NCBI GenBank assembly: GCA_900546485.1
Contig: URDK01000064.1
Span: forward strand, 1-16,210
Direction: 5' to 3'
Length of the DNA: 16,210 nucleotides
DNA from: an uncultured Eubacteriales bacterium
GTDB taxonomy: Bacteria; Bacillota; Clostridia; Oscillospirales; Oscillospiraceae
In this document: piece by piece, positions 6,402 through 13,614 of the stretch
Position numbering within the stretch: the stretch's first letter is position 1
Layout of the letters: every line of letters starts with the position of its first letter
Position numbers and translations under genes: made by a program
The notes under the pieces: generated by a model
What the model saw: the letters and a program-made list of their open reading frames with translations, nothing else
Told to the model about the DNA's origin: nothing
Databases searched by the model: none

Positions 6402-8270
6402 TTACGAGTAGAGATACTCGTTCCCGAGCTCCGAGAGGGTGCTCGGCTCCACGCCGTGGGCTTCGAGCCAGGCGTTTGTGCGCTCCGACCAGACCGTCGC
6501 GTAGGTGTAGAAGGTCTCGTATTGCTCGTAGTCCTCCTGCAGCCGGCCGGGGGCGCGGAGCTCCATGGAGATGCAGCAGTCGTAGACAGAGTCGCGGTAC
6601 TCATCGTCCGCCTCGAACCAGACGATGCCGATGGTCCCGTCGCGCATGTCCGGGAGTATACACTCGTTGTAGAGCTCCAAGGCCTCGTCGGTGGTGAGCT
6701 CGATGGACTTCACGGCGGTGCCGTCCCCGTCTGGCACGGCCCAGTTCACGACTGCGTATTCCAAGGTGGAGTCCGTAGGCTCGATCTGGGGCAGCTTGCG
6801 TGAGAGCAGTCCCTCGGTAGTGTTGGCAATGGTCTCAAGCAGCTCAATGTCGTCACGTGACACGGCGACGCTCGCACGGTAGCTGCGCGTGAGGCGGCTG
6901 CCGTCCTTGAGCTGGTAGGTGAAGTTCACGGTCAGCGGCCCGGTGGGGTCGAGGGAGTAATCCGCGGCGTCGTACAGGGCCTTTTCGTCCACGAGGCGCT
7001 GGTGGAGCTCGATGGCGAGGTCAATGTTCTCGCTCTCGCGCAGCTGCATGGTGCCGCTGCCGCCGTAGGTTTCTATGGTGACGGAGCGGACCTCGTCCGC
7101 GCGGGGGACGCGCGTTTCAAAGCCGGAGACGTCCAGCTCGCAGCACAGCAGCAGCGCCGAGAGCAGGACCCACAGCGCGCCCAAAAGCGCCCAGGAGCGG
7201 CCCATTTTGAAGACGCGGAAGCTCTTTTGCACCAGCATCTCTGCCGCCACCCAGCCTATGAAGCAGCCGAGCAGCATGAAAAGCGCGAAGACCGCGGCGC
7301 CGCCCAGACCCATGCGGGCTATATCCGGGACCAGCAGCTCGGTGAGCAGCTCCGCGAGCAGCAGACCGGCTGCTAGCGAGCAGGCAAAGCGGAACACCGG
7401 ACGCAGCACGCCGATGGCGATGACGTCGCCGGAGGTCTCGAGCCGCCTGAGCTTGTAGAGCACGGCGGAGGGGATTAGCAGAAGCGTGCCGAATACGGCG
7501 TAACAGATGAGGCGGCCCCAGCCGGTAAGGTAGTGGCCGACGACGTAGGAGTGCCCGTTCGCCTGAGTTTCCATCACGGACTTGTAGGTCACGCCGCGCG
7601 AGATGCCGATGAAGGGCGAGAAGATGTCCATACCCGAATCCCGCGAGACAAAGCCGTAGATGAAGCGGCCCAGGACATTGAGCACCACGTCGGCGAGCAC
7701 GGAGGCCGCGATATTGACCACTATGAAAATTATGGGCAGGGCGATGATACTGCCTGTGAGCTGGGCGCAGAGGGCAGCAATGCCGAAGTAGGCGAGGGTC
7801 ATGAGGCTCATCGCGGCGAAGAAGGTGGCCGCCGCGGGCAGGACCGCATCAAAGTACGCTGCGCCTACAGCGAGGCAGGCGAGGGCCGCGATGAGGTTGA
7901 GCGCCAGTATGGGCAGCAGACCCGCCGCCGTGACGGAGCAGAAGATGCCCTCGCGACGTATGGGCAGCGCGCCGTAAGCCGCAGCGGAGCGCGGGAAGTA
8001 GAGGTGGGAGTACACCGCCATGGCCGCCGCGCAGCTCACGATGGGCGTCGCCGCCATGCCGAAGTCGCAGACGGCGCTTATAGGCACATATTGCGCCATC
8101 CGCACCGCGTCGATGGCCTGGGACGCGCGCTCCAGACCAGAGAGGCTGCCGCTCAGGTTAACTGGGACGGCCAGCGCGAGCGCAAAGGCATAGACGAACC
8201 AGATGGGCCAGAACCGAATCACGGTCCGGCGGAAGAGCGGCCCGTTAAAGTATGATGTCCCGGACTTCAT
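6402..8270 (-). CDS. ABC transporter permease with large C-terminal extracytoplasmic domain
   Basis: A 622-residue membrane subunit of a GntR-linked ABC-2-like transporter. The N-terminal 380 residues hold about eight hydrophobic segments (around 20-40, 70-90, 113-140, 145-170, 173-200, 253-272, 296-314, 325-347, 360-378). Residues 380-622 are polar and probably lie outside the membrane. The AAEMLVQKSFRVFK segment (342-355) and the following SVTIE region resemble Clostridial permeases that carry a C-terminal DUF6449-type domain (from memory). Exporters of this class often respond to cell-envelope stress or peptide antibiotics; the substrate here is unknown. The start chosen is ATG 8270 because GGAGGTGAGGGCC precedes it. 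A GTG at 8279 would overlap that ribosome site. It overlaps the ATPase gene by 26 bp, implying translational coupling. Confidence 0.85.
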   Translation of the reverse strand: MKSGTSYFNGPLFRRTVIRFWPIWFVYAFALALAVPVNLSGSLSGLERASQAIDAVRMAQYVPISAVCDFGMAATPIVSCAAAMAVYSHLYFPRSAAAYGALPIRREGIFCSVTAAGLLPILALNLIAALACLAVGAAYFDAVLPAAATFFAAMSLMTLAYFGIAALCAQLTGSIIALPIIFIVVNIAASVLADVVLNVLGRFIYGFVSRDSGMDIFSPFIGISRGVTYKSVMETQANGHSYVVGHYLTGWGRLICYAVFGTLLLIPSAVLYKLRRLETSGDVIAIGVLRPVFRFACSLAAGLLLAELLTELLVPDIARMGLGGAAVFALFMLLGCFIGWVAAEMLVQKSFRVFKMGRSWALLGALWVLLSALLLCCELDVSGFETRVPRADEVRSVTIETYGGSGTMQLRESENIDLAIELHQRLVDEKALYDAADYSLDPTGPLTVNFTYQLKDGSRLTRSYRASVAVSRDDIELLETIANTTEGLLSRKLPQIEPTDSTLEYAVVNWAVPDGDGTAVKSIELTTDEALELYNECILPDMRDGTIGIVWFEADDEYRDSVYDCCISMELRAPGRLQEDYEQYETFYTYATVWSERTNAWLEAHGVEPSTLSELGNEYLYS

Positions 8271-9141
8271 GGCCCTCACCTCCGAGTTCGTATATGAATA
8301 TCTCCTCCAGCGTGAGCGGCACGGCGTCCATGAAAATGGGGGAGAGCCGCTCGAGCCTGGCCGTGACCTCGTCGGCCCGGCCGCGGATTATGAGCGTCTT
8401 GAGCCGGCCGGGACCGGCGCTGTGCAGTACGTCGAGCTCCGACGGAACAGGCGTACCCTCGGGCAGCACGAGCTGCAATTTCGTCATGTTCTCCTGCAAT
8501 TCGGAGAGCACGCGCTCGAGGAGCATCCTGCCTCGGTCGATGATGCCGACCCGGTCGCAGACGTCCTCCAGCTCGCGCAGATTGTGCGAGGAGATGAGCA
8601 CCGTCGTGCCGTACTCCGCCACGTCCTGCATTATGAGCGCCCAGACCTGACGGCGCATGACGGGGTCCAGCCCGTCCACCGGCTCGTCCAGGATGAGCAG
8701 CTCCGGCCGCATCGAGATGGCCAGCCAGAACGCCGCCTGCTTGAGCATGCCGCGCGAGAAGCGCCGCATCGGCTGCTTCACATCGAGGTCGAACACCTCG
8801 CGCAGATGCTCGAAGCGCTTTTCGTCAAAGCCGGGGTAGAGCCTGCGATAAAACCGCATCATGTCCAGTATGGACGCCTGCGGAAAGTGGAATATCTCGT
8901 CGGGAATGCAGAAGATGCGGCCCTTCACTCCCGGGTTTTCGAAGACGGGCGCGCCGTCGCAGAGGACCTCACCGGAGTCCTGACGCAGAACGCCTGCCAA
9001 ATGCTTCATAGCCGTGGTCTTGCCCGCTCCGTTGGGGCCGACAAGTCCGTATACCGCGCCGGAGGGGGCCTTCAGCGTCAGCCCGTCCAGCGCCCTGTGG
9101 CCGCCGTAGTTTTTGACCACGTCCCTGAATTCAATCTCCAT
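8245..9141 (-). CDS. ABC transporter ATPase (YtrB/BcrA type)
   Basis: A 298-residue nucleotide-binding subunit that powers the permease encoded just downstream. Walker A is GPNGAGKTT (35-43), Walker B is LLILDEP with catalytic E153, the switch His is H186 (SSHNL), and the signature is FSRGM (128-132) in place of LSGGQ, a variant common in BcrA/YtrB-type export ATPases. The Q-loop position reads IPDE, also usual for this group. A C-terminal domain of about 90 residues follows (LQLVLPEG..., GRADEV...). The start follows AAAAGGAGG with 9-nt spacing and overlaps the gntR end by 11 bp. The gene set GntR-ATPase-permease suggests a self-regulated export or sensing-detoxification module, not a nutrient importer, as no binding protein is encoded. 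Confidence 0.92.
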   Translation of the reverse strand: MEIEFRDVVKNYGGHRALDGLTLKAPSGAVYGLVGPNGAGKTTAMKHLAGVLRQDSGEVLCDGAPVFENPGVKGRIFCIPDEIFHFPQASILDMMRFYRRLYPGFDEKRFEHLREVFDLDVKQPMRRFSRGMLKQAAFWLAISMRPELLILDEPVDGLDPVMRRQVWALIMQDVAEYGTTVLISSHNLRELEDVCDRVGIIDRGRMLLERVLSELQENMTKLQLVLPEGTPVPSELDVLHSAGPGRLKTLIIRGRADEVTARLERLSPIFMDAVPLTLEEIFIYELGGEGHEVRDIIL

Positions 9142-9508
9142 TCCGGGCGGCCTCCTTTTCCCTTATGCGTTTGTCGAGCTGGTCCGGCGTCATGCCCAGG
9201 AACAGCAGCTCTGCGACTATCTCGTCCAGCTCCGAGAGCAGCTCCTTCTTGCGGCCCTCGTCCACCTGGACGCTCAGATTCGCGTAGCTGCCCTTGCCGG
9301 GGATGGAGATGATGTAGCCCTCCTGCTCCAGCTCACGGTAGGCGCGCTGTATGGTGTTGGGGTTTATCACGAGCTGAGCGGCAAGTTCGCGCACCGAGGG
9401 AAGCTTCTCGTCCGGAGACATGGCTCCCGAAACGATAAGCTTCCTCAATGTGGACTTCACCTGCTCGTATATCGGCCGTGAATCCCTGAAATTGATGTTT
9501 ATCATCAT
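9131..9508 (-). CDS. GntR-family transcriptional regulator, YtrA subfamily
   Basis: A 125-residue repressor-type regulator. Residues 8-77 form the GntR winged helix-turn-helix (PIYEQVKSTLRKLIVSG ... LPSVRELAAQL ... NPNTIQRAYRELEQEGYI ... GKGSY). The short C-terminal part (about 80-125) is helical and matches the small dimerisation tail of the YtrA subfamily, with no ligand-binding FCD or UTRA domain. YtrA-type regulators usually repress the ABC operon they lead, as the gene order here suggests. Two ATG codons lie in tandem at 9508 and 9505; the ribosome site is a weak GGATGGAAAG. A palindrome just downstream of the promoter -10 fits autoregulation. The inducer is unknown. Confidence 0.93.
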   Translation of the reverse strand: MMININFRDSRPIYEQVKSTLRKLIVSGAMSPDEKLPSVRELAAQLVINPNTIQRAYRELEQEGYIISIPGKGSYANLSVQVDEGRKKELLSELDEIVAELLFLGMTPDQLDKRIREKEAARNGD

Positions 9509-9535
9509 CTTTCCATCCGCCCTATCAACTAACGC

Positions 9536-9554
9536 GTATCATACAGAATAATAC
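9536..9554. promoter_or_regulatory. Probable operator of the GntR regulator
   Basis: An imperfect 19-bp palindrome of the form GTATnATnnnnnATnATAC starts at the predicted transcription start (about 9554 on the minus strand) and covers the first 19 transcribed bases. YtrA-family operators are palindromic AT-rich sites with GTAT/ATAC-like arms, so repression by the adjacent regulator is likely. The same AGAATA core recurs at 9545-9550 and 9561-9566, the latter being the -10 itself. Confidence 0.55.
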
Positions 9555-9560
9555 AGTTAT

Positions 9561-9589
9561 AGAATACCTTATAAAAAAGTCCTTGTCAA
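9561..9589 (-). promoter_or_regulatory. Sigma-A promoter of the GntR/ABC operon
   Basis: On the minus strand a perfect TTGACA (9589-9584) is 17 bp from TATTCT (9566-9561). Transcription would begin near 9554, about 45 nt before the gntR start. The -35 lies only 11 bp past the mnmA stop, and no terminator hairpin separates mnmA from this promoter. Confidence 0.8.
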
Positions 9590-9600
9590 TTGGAATGTAT

Positions 9601-10611
9601 CTAATTTGTATCATGCAGAATGAAGCCGCCTCCCAGAACACGGCAGTTCTGGTAAATGGCGGCGGCCTGGCCGGGGGTGGGGGCCCGGAGCGGGGCATCG
9701 GGGACTATCCGCAGGCGTCCGCCGCCCTCGGGGTAGGCGCGTGCGCTCGTCAGTGTCCGCGAGTGGCGGACGCGGACCTCGCAGTCGAAGGGCGCGTCCG
9801 GGGCCGTGACCAGCCAGCGCATGTCGGAGGCGGTGAACTCGGTCGAATAGAGCCCGTCCCCGTCCGCGAGCACCACCTCGCCCGTATCGGGGCGTATCTC
9901 CGAGACGTAGACCCGCCTGCCCGCGGCGTAGCCGAGGCCGCGGCGCTGGCCGAGGGTGAAGCGGTGGATGCCGCCGTGCTTCGCGACGGGCCTGCCGTCA
10001 TAGATGATGTCCCCCGGCCCGGGTGCGTCGCCGCGCTGCTCCAGCCAGGCGGCATAGTCGCCGTCGGGAACGAAGCAGAGCTCCATGCTGTCGGGTTTCT
10101 GCGCGGCGGGCAGGCCGAGCGAGGCCGCGAGGGCGCGCGTCTCGGCCTTTATCATGCCGCCGAGGGGGAGGAGCAGGCGGTCGAGCTGCTCGGGCAGGAT
10201 GCGGCAGAGCATGTAGCTCTGGTCGTTTTCCGGGCGGCCCATGAAGAGCGCGCCGCCCTCGGCGCGGGCGTAGTGGCCCGTGGCGATGTATTTTGCGCCC
10301 AGCGCGTCGGCTTGCTCGCAGAGCATGCGCAGTTTCACTGCGGGGTTGCAGAGCACGCAGGGGCTCGGCGTCTCGCCGCGGCGGTACGCCTCCGCGAAGG
10401 GACGGCAGACCTGCTCCTCCAGCTGCGCGCGCGCGTCGACAAGCTCCAGCGGCAGGCCCATGGCCTCTGCGCAGCGCCGGGCGCTCTCCGCCTCGCCGGA
10501 GCCGTTCTCAAGGTAGACTCCGCGCACGTCATAGCCCTCGCGGAGCAGCAGCGCAGCGGCGCAGGCCGAGTCCACGCCGCCGGAGAAGCCGAGTATGACC
10601 ATTTCGCTCAT
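9601..10611 (-). CDS. mnmA: tRNA 2-thiouridine(34) synthase MnmA
   Basis: A 336-residue thiouridylase that adds sulfur to C2 of wobble U34 in Lys, Glu and Gln tRNAs. It adenylates the base and then transfers sulfur supplied by a cysteine desulfurase. The PP-loop is GFSGGVDSA (8-16). The two catalytic cysteines are C88 in TPSPCVLCN and C179 in SMELCF (usually QDICF). HRFTLGQRRGLG and ATGHYA also match the family. It is somewhat shorter than most MnmA proteins (about 355-370), mainly between the PP-loop and the first Cys. The ATG overlaps the mnmG stop in an ATGA junction with only a weak ribosome site, so translation is probably coupled to mnmG. No terminator follows. Confidence 0.95.
   Translation of the reverse strand: MSEMVILGFSGGVDSACAAALLLREGYDVRGVYLENGSGEAESARRCAEAMGLPLELVDARAQLEEQVCRPFAEAYRRGETPSPCVLCNPAVKLRMLCEQADALGAKYIATGHYARAEGGALFMGRPENDQSYMLCRILPEQLDRLLLPLGGMIKAETRALAASLGLPAAQKPDSMELCFVPDGDYAAWLEQRGDAPGPGDIIYDGRPVAKHGGIHRFTLGQRRGLGYAAGRRVYVSEIRPDTGEVVLADGDGLYSTEFTASDMRWLVTAPDAPFDCEVRVRHSRTLTSARAYPEGGGRLRIVPDAPLRAPTPGQAAAIYQNCRVLGGGFILHDTN
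9608..9621. repeat. Near-identical copy of the operator sequence inside mnmA
   Basis: GTATCATGCAGAAT here matches GTATCATACAGAAT at 9536-9549 in 13 of 14 bases, in the same orientation, 72 bp apart. The gntR promoter lies between the two copies. This copy is in the last codons of mnmA (encoding ILHDT). A further GTATC occurs at 9597-9601. It may be a second regulator site; coincidence is possible. Confidence 0.4.
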
Positions 10612-12482
10612 CTGCCGGCCCTCCCGATGTACATCGCGAGCGCCGCCATGTCGGCGGGCGACACGCCGGATATTCTCGAGGCCCGGCCGAAGCTCTCGGG
10701 CCGGAGCGCTGCGAGCTTCTGCCTCGCCTCCGTGCGGAGGCCGGGGACCTTTTCGTAGTCGACGTCGGCGGGGAGCGCGCGGTTTTCCATGCGCGCGAAC
10801 TCCTCCACCTGCTTGAGCTGGCGCTTTATATAGCCCTCGTAGCGCAGGCGTATCTCCACCTGCTGCGTCACCGCGCGCGGCAGCGCGGGCCGCTCCAGGT
10901 CGAAGGGCGCGAGGTCGGCGTAGCCCACCTGCGGGCGGCGCAGCAGCGCGGCGAGGCTCACGCCCGAGGCGGGCGCGGCGGTGCCGAGGCGCGAGAGCGC
11001 GGCGCAGAGCTCCGGCGTCGGGGCGACGTGGGTGCGCTCGAGCCGCGCTGTCTCCGCGTCCACGGCGGCGTATTTCGCCTTCACGGCCTCAAGCCGCTCG
11101 CGCGAGACGAGGCCGAGCTCATAGCCTATGTGCGTCAGCCGCTCGTCGGCGTTATCCTGACGGAGCAGCAGCCGGTATTCCGAGCGCGAGGTCATCATGC
11201 GGTAGGGCTCGTTCGTGCCGCGGGTCACGAGGTCGTCTATGAGCGCGCCGATGTACGCCTCGCTCCGGCGGAGCACGAAGGGCGGGCGGCCCTGGAGCTT
11301 GAGCGCCGCGTTCACGCCCGCGGCAAAGCCCTGGACGGCGGCCTCCTCGTAGCCCGAGGAGCCGTTGAACTGCCCTGCGCCGTAGAGGCCGGAGACCTTG
11401 CGCGTCTCCAGCGTCGGCAGCAGCTCCAGCGGGTCCACGCAGTCGTATTCTATGGCGTAGGCCGGGCGCATTATCTCCGCGTGCTCGAGGCCGGGCACGC
11501 TGTGGAGCATCTGCACCTGCACCTCCTCGGGCATCGAGCTCGAGAAGCCCTGGACATAGAGCTCCTCCGTCCCGAGGCCCATCGGCTCTATGAAGAGCTG
11601 GTGGCGCTCCTTGTCCGGGAAGGTCATGACCTTGGTCTCTATGCTCGGGCAGTAGCGCGGGCCGACGCCCTCGATGACGCCCGAGTAGATGGGCGAGCGG
11701 TCGAGGTTCGCGCGGATGATCTCGTGCGTCTCCGGCGTCGTGTAGGTGAGGTAGCAGCGCGCGCGGTTCTCGGGTACCTCCTCCGTTTCAAAGGAGAAGG
11801 GCTCCGGCTCCGCGTCGCCCTCCTGCACCTGCATTTTGGTGAAGTCCACGCTCCGGGCGTTCACGCGCGGGGGCGTGCCCGTCTTGAAGCGGCGGAGGGA
11901 AAGGCCCAGCGCGGCGAGCCGCTCCGAGAGCGGGCCAGATGGCGCAAGGCCGTCCGGCCCCGAGTCGCGCAGCACCTCGCCGATGATGGTGCGGCCTTTT
12001 AAGAAGGTGCCCGTCGCCACCACGGCGGCGCGGCAGCGCCACACCGCGCCCGTGTGCGTCGTCACAGAGACGACGCGCCCCGACTCAACGCCTATGTCCA
12101 CGACCTCGGCCTGGATGAGCCGCAGGTGCTCCTGCCGCTCGAGCGTGCGCTTCATCACCTCCTGATAGCGCCGCCGGTCGGCCTGCGCGCGCAGCGAGTG
12201 CACCGCAGGGCCCTTGCCGAGGTTCAGCATCCGGTACTGGATGCAGGCGGCGTCCGCCGCACGGGCCATCTCGCCGCCGAGGGCGTCCAGCTCCCGCACC
12301 AGGTGGCCCTTGCCCGTCCCGCCTATGGCCGGGTTGCAGGGCATGTTGCCCACCGTGTCCAGGTTTATCGCAAAACAGAGCGTCTCCATGCCGAGGCGCG
12401 CGGCGGCCAGCGCGGCTTCTATCCCCGCGTGCCCCGCGCCTATTACGGCTATATCACATTTTCCAGCGTCATAAGTTCTCAT
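10608..12482 (-). CDS. mnmG: tRNA uridine-5-carboxymethylaminomethyl(34) synthesis enzyme MnmG (GidA)
   Basis: A 624-residue FAD enzyme, the usual length for MnmG. With MnmE it builds the 5-aminomethyl-type side chain on wobble U34, using methylene-tetrahydrofolate, NADH and glycine or ammonium. Visible features are the FAD-binding GAGHAG (15-20), NMPCNPAIGGTGKGH with conserved C49, the second conserved cysteine C278 (GPRYCPS), the YGAGQFNGSSGYEEAAVQG motif, and the C-terminal MnmE/tRNA-binding domain ending in SRISGVSPADMAAL. It heads a two-gene operon with mnmA, so both modifications of the same base are co-expressed. mnmE is not in the window. The start ATG at 12482 has no ribosome site, and its promoter is so close that the message is probably leaderless or nearly so. 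Confidence 0.97.
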   Translation of the reverse strand: MRTYDAGKCDIAVIGAGHAGIEAALAAARLGMETLCFAINLDTVGNMPCNPAIGGTGKGHLVRELDALGGEMARAADAACIQYRMLNLGKGPAVHSLRAQADRRRYQEVMKRTLERQEHLRLIQAEVVDIGVESGRVVSVTTHTGAVWRCRAAVVATGTFLKGRTIIGEVLRDSGPDGLAPSGPLSERLAALGLSLRRFKTGTPPRVNARSVDFTKMQVQEGDAEPEPFSFETEEVPENRARCYLTYTTPETHEIIRANLDRSPIYSGVIEGVGPRYCPSIETKVMTFPDKERHQLFIEPMGLGTEELYVQGFSSSMPEEVQVQMLHSVPGLEHAEIMRPAYAIEYDCVDPLELLPTLETRKVSGLYGAGQFNGSSGYEEAAVQGFAAGVNAALKLQGRPPFVLRRSEAYIGALIDDLVTRGTNEPYRMMTSRSEYRLLLRQDNADERLTHIGYELGLVSRERLEAVKAKYAAVDAETARLERTHVAPTPELCAALSRLGTAAPASGVSLAALLRRPQVGYADLAPFDLERPALPRAVTQQVEIRLRYEGYIKRQLKQVEEFARMENRALPADVDYEKVPGLRTEARQKLAALRPESFGRASRISGVSPADMAALAMYIGRAGR

Positions 12483-12491
12483 AACCCTAAA

Positions 12492-12520
12492 ATTATACTA
12501 CCAGCTCTACCTTAAATCAA
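12492..12520 (-). promoter_or_regulatory. Promoter of mnmG-mnmA
   Basis: On the minus strand TTGATT (12520-12515) and a perfect TATAAT (12497-12492) are 17 bp apart. Only 9 bases (TTTAGGGTT) separate the -10 from the mnmG ATG, so the predicted start is about 3-5 nt upstream of the start codon. Confidence 0.75.
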
Positions 12521-12596
12521 GCTGTGAGGCCCGGACGCCCGGCGCGGCCGCGGACGACCTGTGCAAAATTCGCATAGGTAAAACGGTAAGCAGCTA

Positions 12597-12624
12597 TTGC
12601 TTTATCTCGTTAATGTGGTAATAT
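12597..12624 (+). promoter_or_regulatory. Promoter of the amino-acid ABC importer operon
   Basis: TTGCTT (12597-12602) and TAATAT (12619-12624) are 16 bp apart. TGG directly before the -10 gives an extended -10 element. Transcription would start near 12631, about 40 nt before the SBP start. The 12525-12570 stretch between the two divergent promoters is GC-rich with short palindromes and no recognised site. Confidence 0.65.
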
Positions 12625-12670
12625 GATAACGCCCGCTGAAAACGGGTAGTGAATGAAGGAGAAATGTGAA

Positions 12671-13525
12671 ATGAAAAAGATACTTGCGCTTCTGCTTGCA
12701 CTGTGCATGATATTTGCCCTCGCCGCCTGCGGTGAGGCCGCAACCGACCCGAGCGAGGCCCCCGCCAGCGACGCCCCGGAGAGCGAGGCCCCCGCGGACG
12801 AGTCCCCCGCCGCCGAGAGCGACCTTGCCTACGTTCAGGAGAAGGGCACCCTCATCGTCGGCATCACCAACTTCGAGCCCATGGATTATCAGAACGAGAA
12901 CGGCGAGTGGATAGGCTTTGACGCCGACCTCGCCAAGGCCTTCGCCGAGAGCCTCGGCGTCGAGGTGCAGTTCCAGGAGATCGAGTGGGACAACAAGGTC
13001 TTCGAGCTCGACGGCAAGACCATCGACGTGGTCTGGAACGGCATGACCCTCACCGATGAGGTCCTCTCCGCCATGGAGTGCTCCAATGCCTACTGCAACA
13101 ACGCCCAGGTCGTCATCCTGCCCGCCGACATCGCTGAAGATTACCCCGACGCCGCCAGCATGGCCGACCTCCAGTTCGCCGTCGAGAGCGGCTCCGCCGG
13201 TGAGACCATGGCCATTGAGAACGGCTTCAATTACACCCCGGTCGTCGACCAGGCCACCGCGGTGCTCGAGGTCAGCTCCGGCACCTGTGACGCCGCCATC
13301 ATCGACAGCCTGATGGCCGCCGCCATGGTCGGCGAGGGCACCAGCTATGCCGACCTCACCTACACCATCAGCCTCAACAGCGAGGAGTATGGCGTCGGCT
13401 TCCGCAAGGGCAGCGACCTTGCCGCCGCGCTCAACGAGTTCTTCGCCTCCGCCTGGGCCGACGGTACCATGCAGGAGCTGGCTGAGACCTACGGCGTCTC
13501 CGCTGCCCTGATCGCTCAGGAGTGA
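12671..13525 (+). CDS. Amino-acid ABC transporter substrate-binding lipoprotein (SBP family 3)
   Basis: A 284-residue lipoprotein that captures a small ligand, probably a polar amino acid, for the permease and ATPase encoded next. The signal peptide ends in the lipobox LAAC with lipidated C20. A Pro/Ser/Glu/Asp linker follows (about 21-50, with repeated SEAP/DAP units). The family-3 fold then runs in normal order: domain 1 from TLIVGITNFEPMDY (60-73), domain 2 around 155-235, and the closing YGVGFRKGSDL...ADGTMQELAETYG block at 240-275. The conserved Arg that binds the ligand carboxylate (in T-x-E-R...FS-x-PY) is replaced: the segment reads TDEVLSAMECSNAY, with V131 at the Arg position. ATG 12671 is chosen because AAGGAG lies 9 nt upstream; ATG 12653 has no ribosome site and would spoil the signal peptide. 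Confidence 0.93.
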   Translation: MKKILALLLALCMIFALAACGEAATDPSEAPASDAPESEAPADESPAAESDLAYVQEKGTLIVGITNFEPMDYQNENGEWIGFDADLAKAFAESLGVEVQFQEIEWDNKVFELDGKTIDVVWNGMTLTDEVLSAMECSNAYCNNAQVVILPADIAEDYPDAASMADLQFAVESGSAGETMAIENGFNYTPVVDQATAVLEVSSGTCDAAIIDSLMAAAMVGEGTSYADLTYTISLNSEEYGVGFRKGSDLAAALNEFFASAWADGTMQELAETYGVSAALIAQE

Positions 13526-13558
13526 GCCCTGAATAACAAATCGAGAGAATAAGCCAAA

Positions 13559-13584
13559 AGCAGAGGGCTTGCCGGCCCTCTGCT
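13559..13584 (+). terminator. Intercistronic hairpin between SBP and permease genes
   Basis: A perfect 10-bp stem (AGCAGAGGGC 13559-13568 with GCCCTCTGCT 13575-13584, 6-nt loop) is followed only by TTCGG, so termination should be partial. The usual role of such hairpins in importer operons is to stabilise or partly terminate the upstream message so that binding protein is made in excess over membrane subunits. Confidence 0.6.
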
Positions 13585-13614
13585 TTCGGCACGGATAGGA
13601 GTGGTCCCAAGCAC

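Noticed and set aside
9583..12515. Long plus-strand open frames opposite mnmA and mnmG, and similar antisense frames opposite PAP2, the NSS transporter and htrA
   Set aside because: These are reading-frame shadows of high-GC genes: low-complexity Arg/Ala/Gly/His-rich translations, no ribosome sites and no domains.
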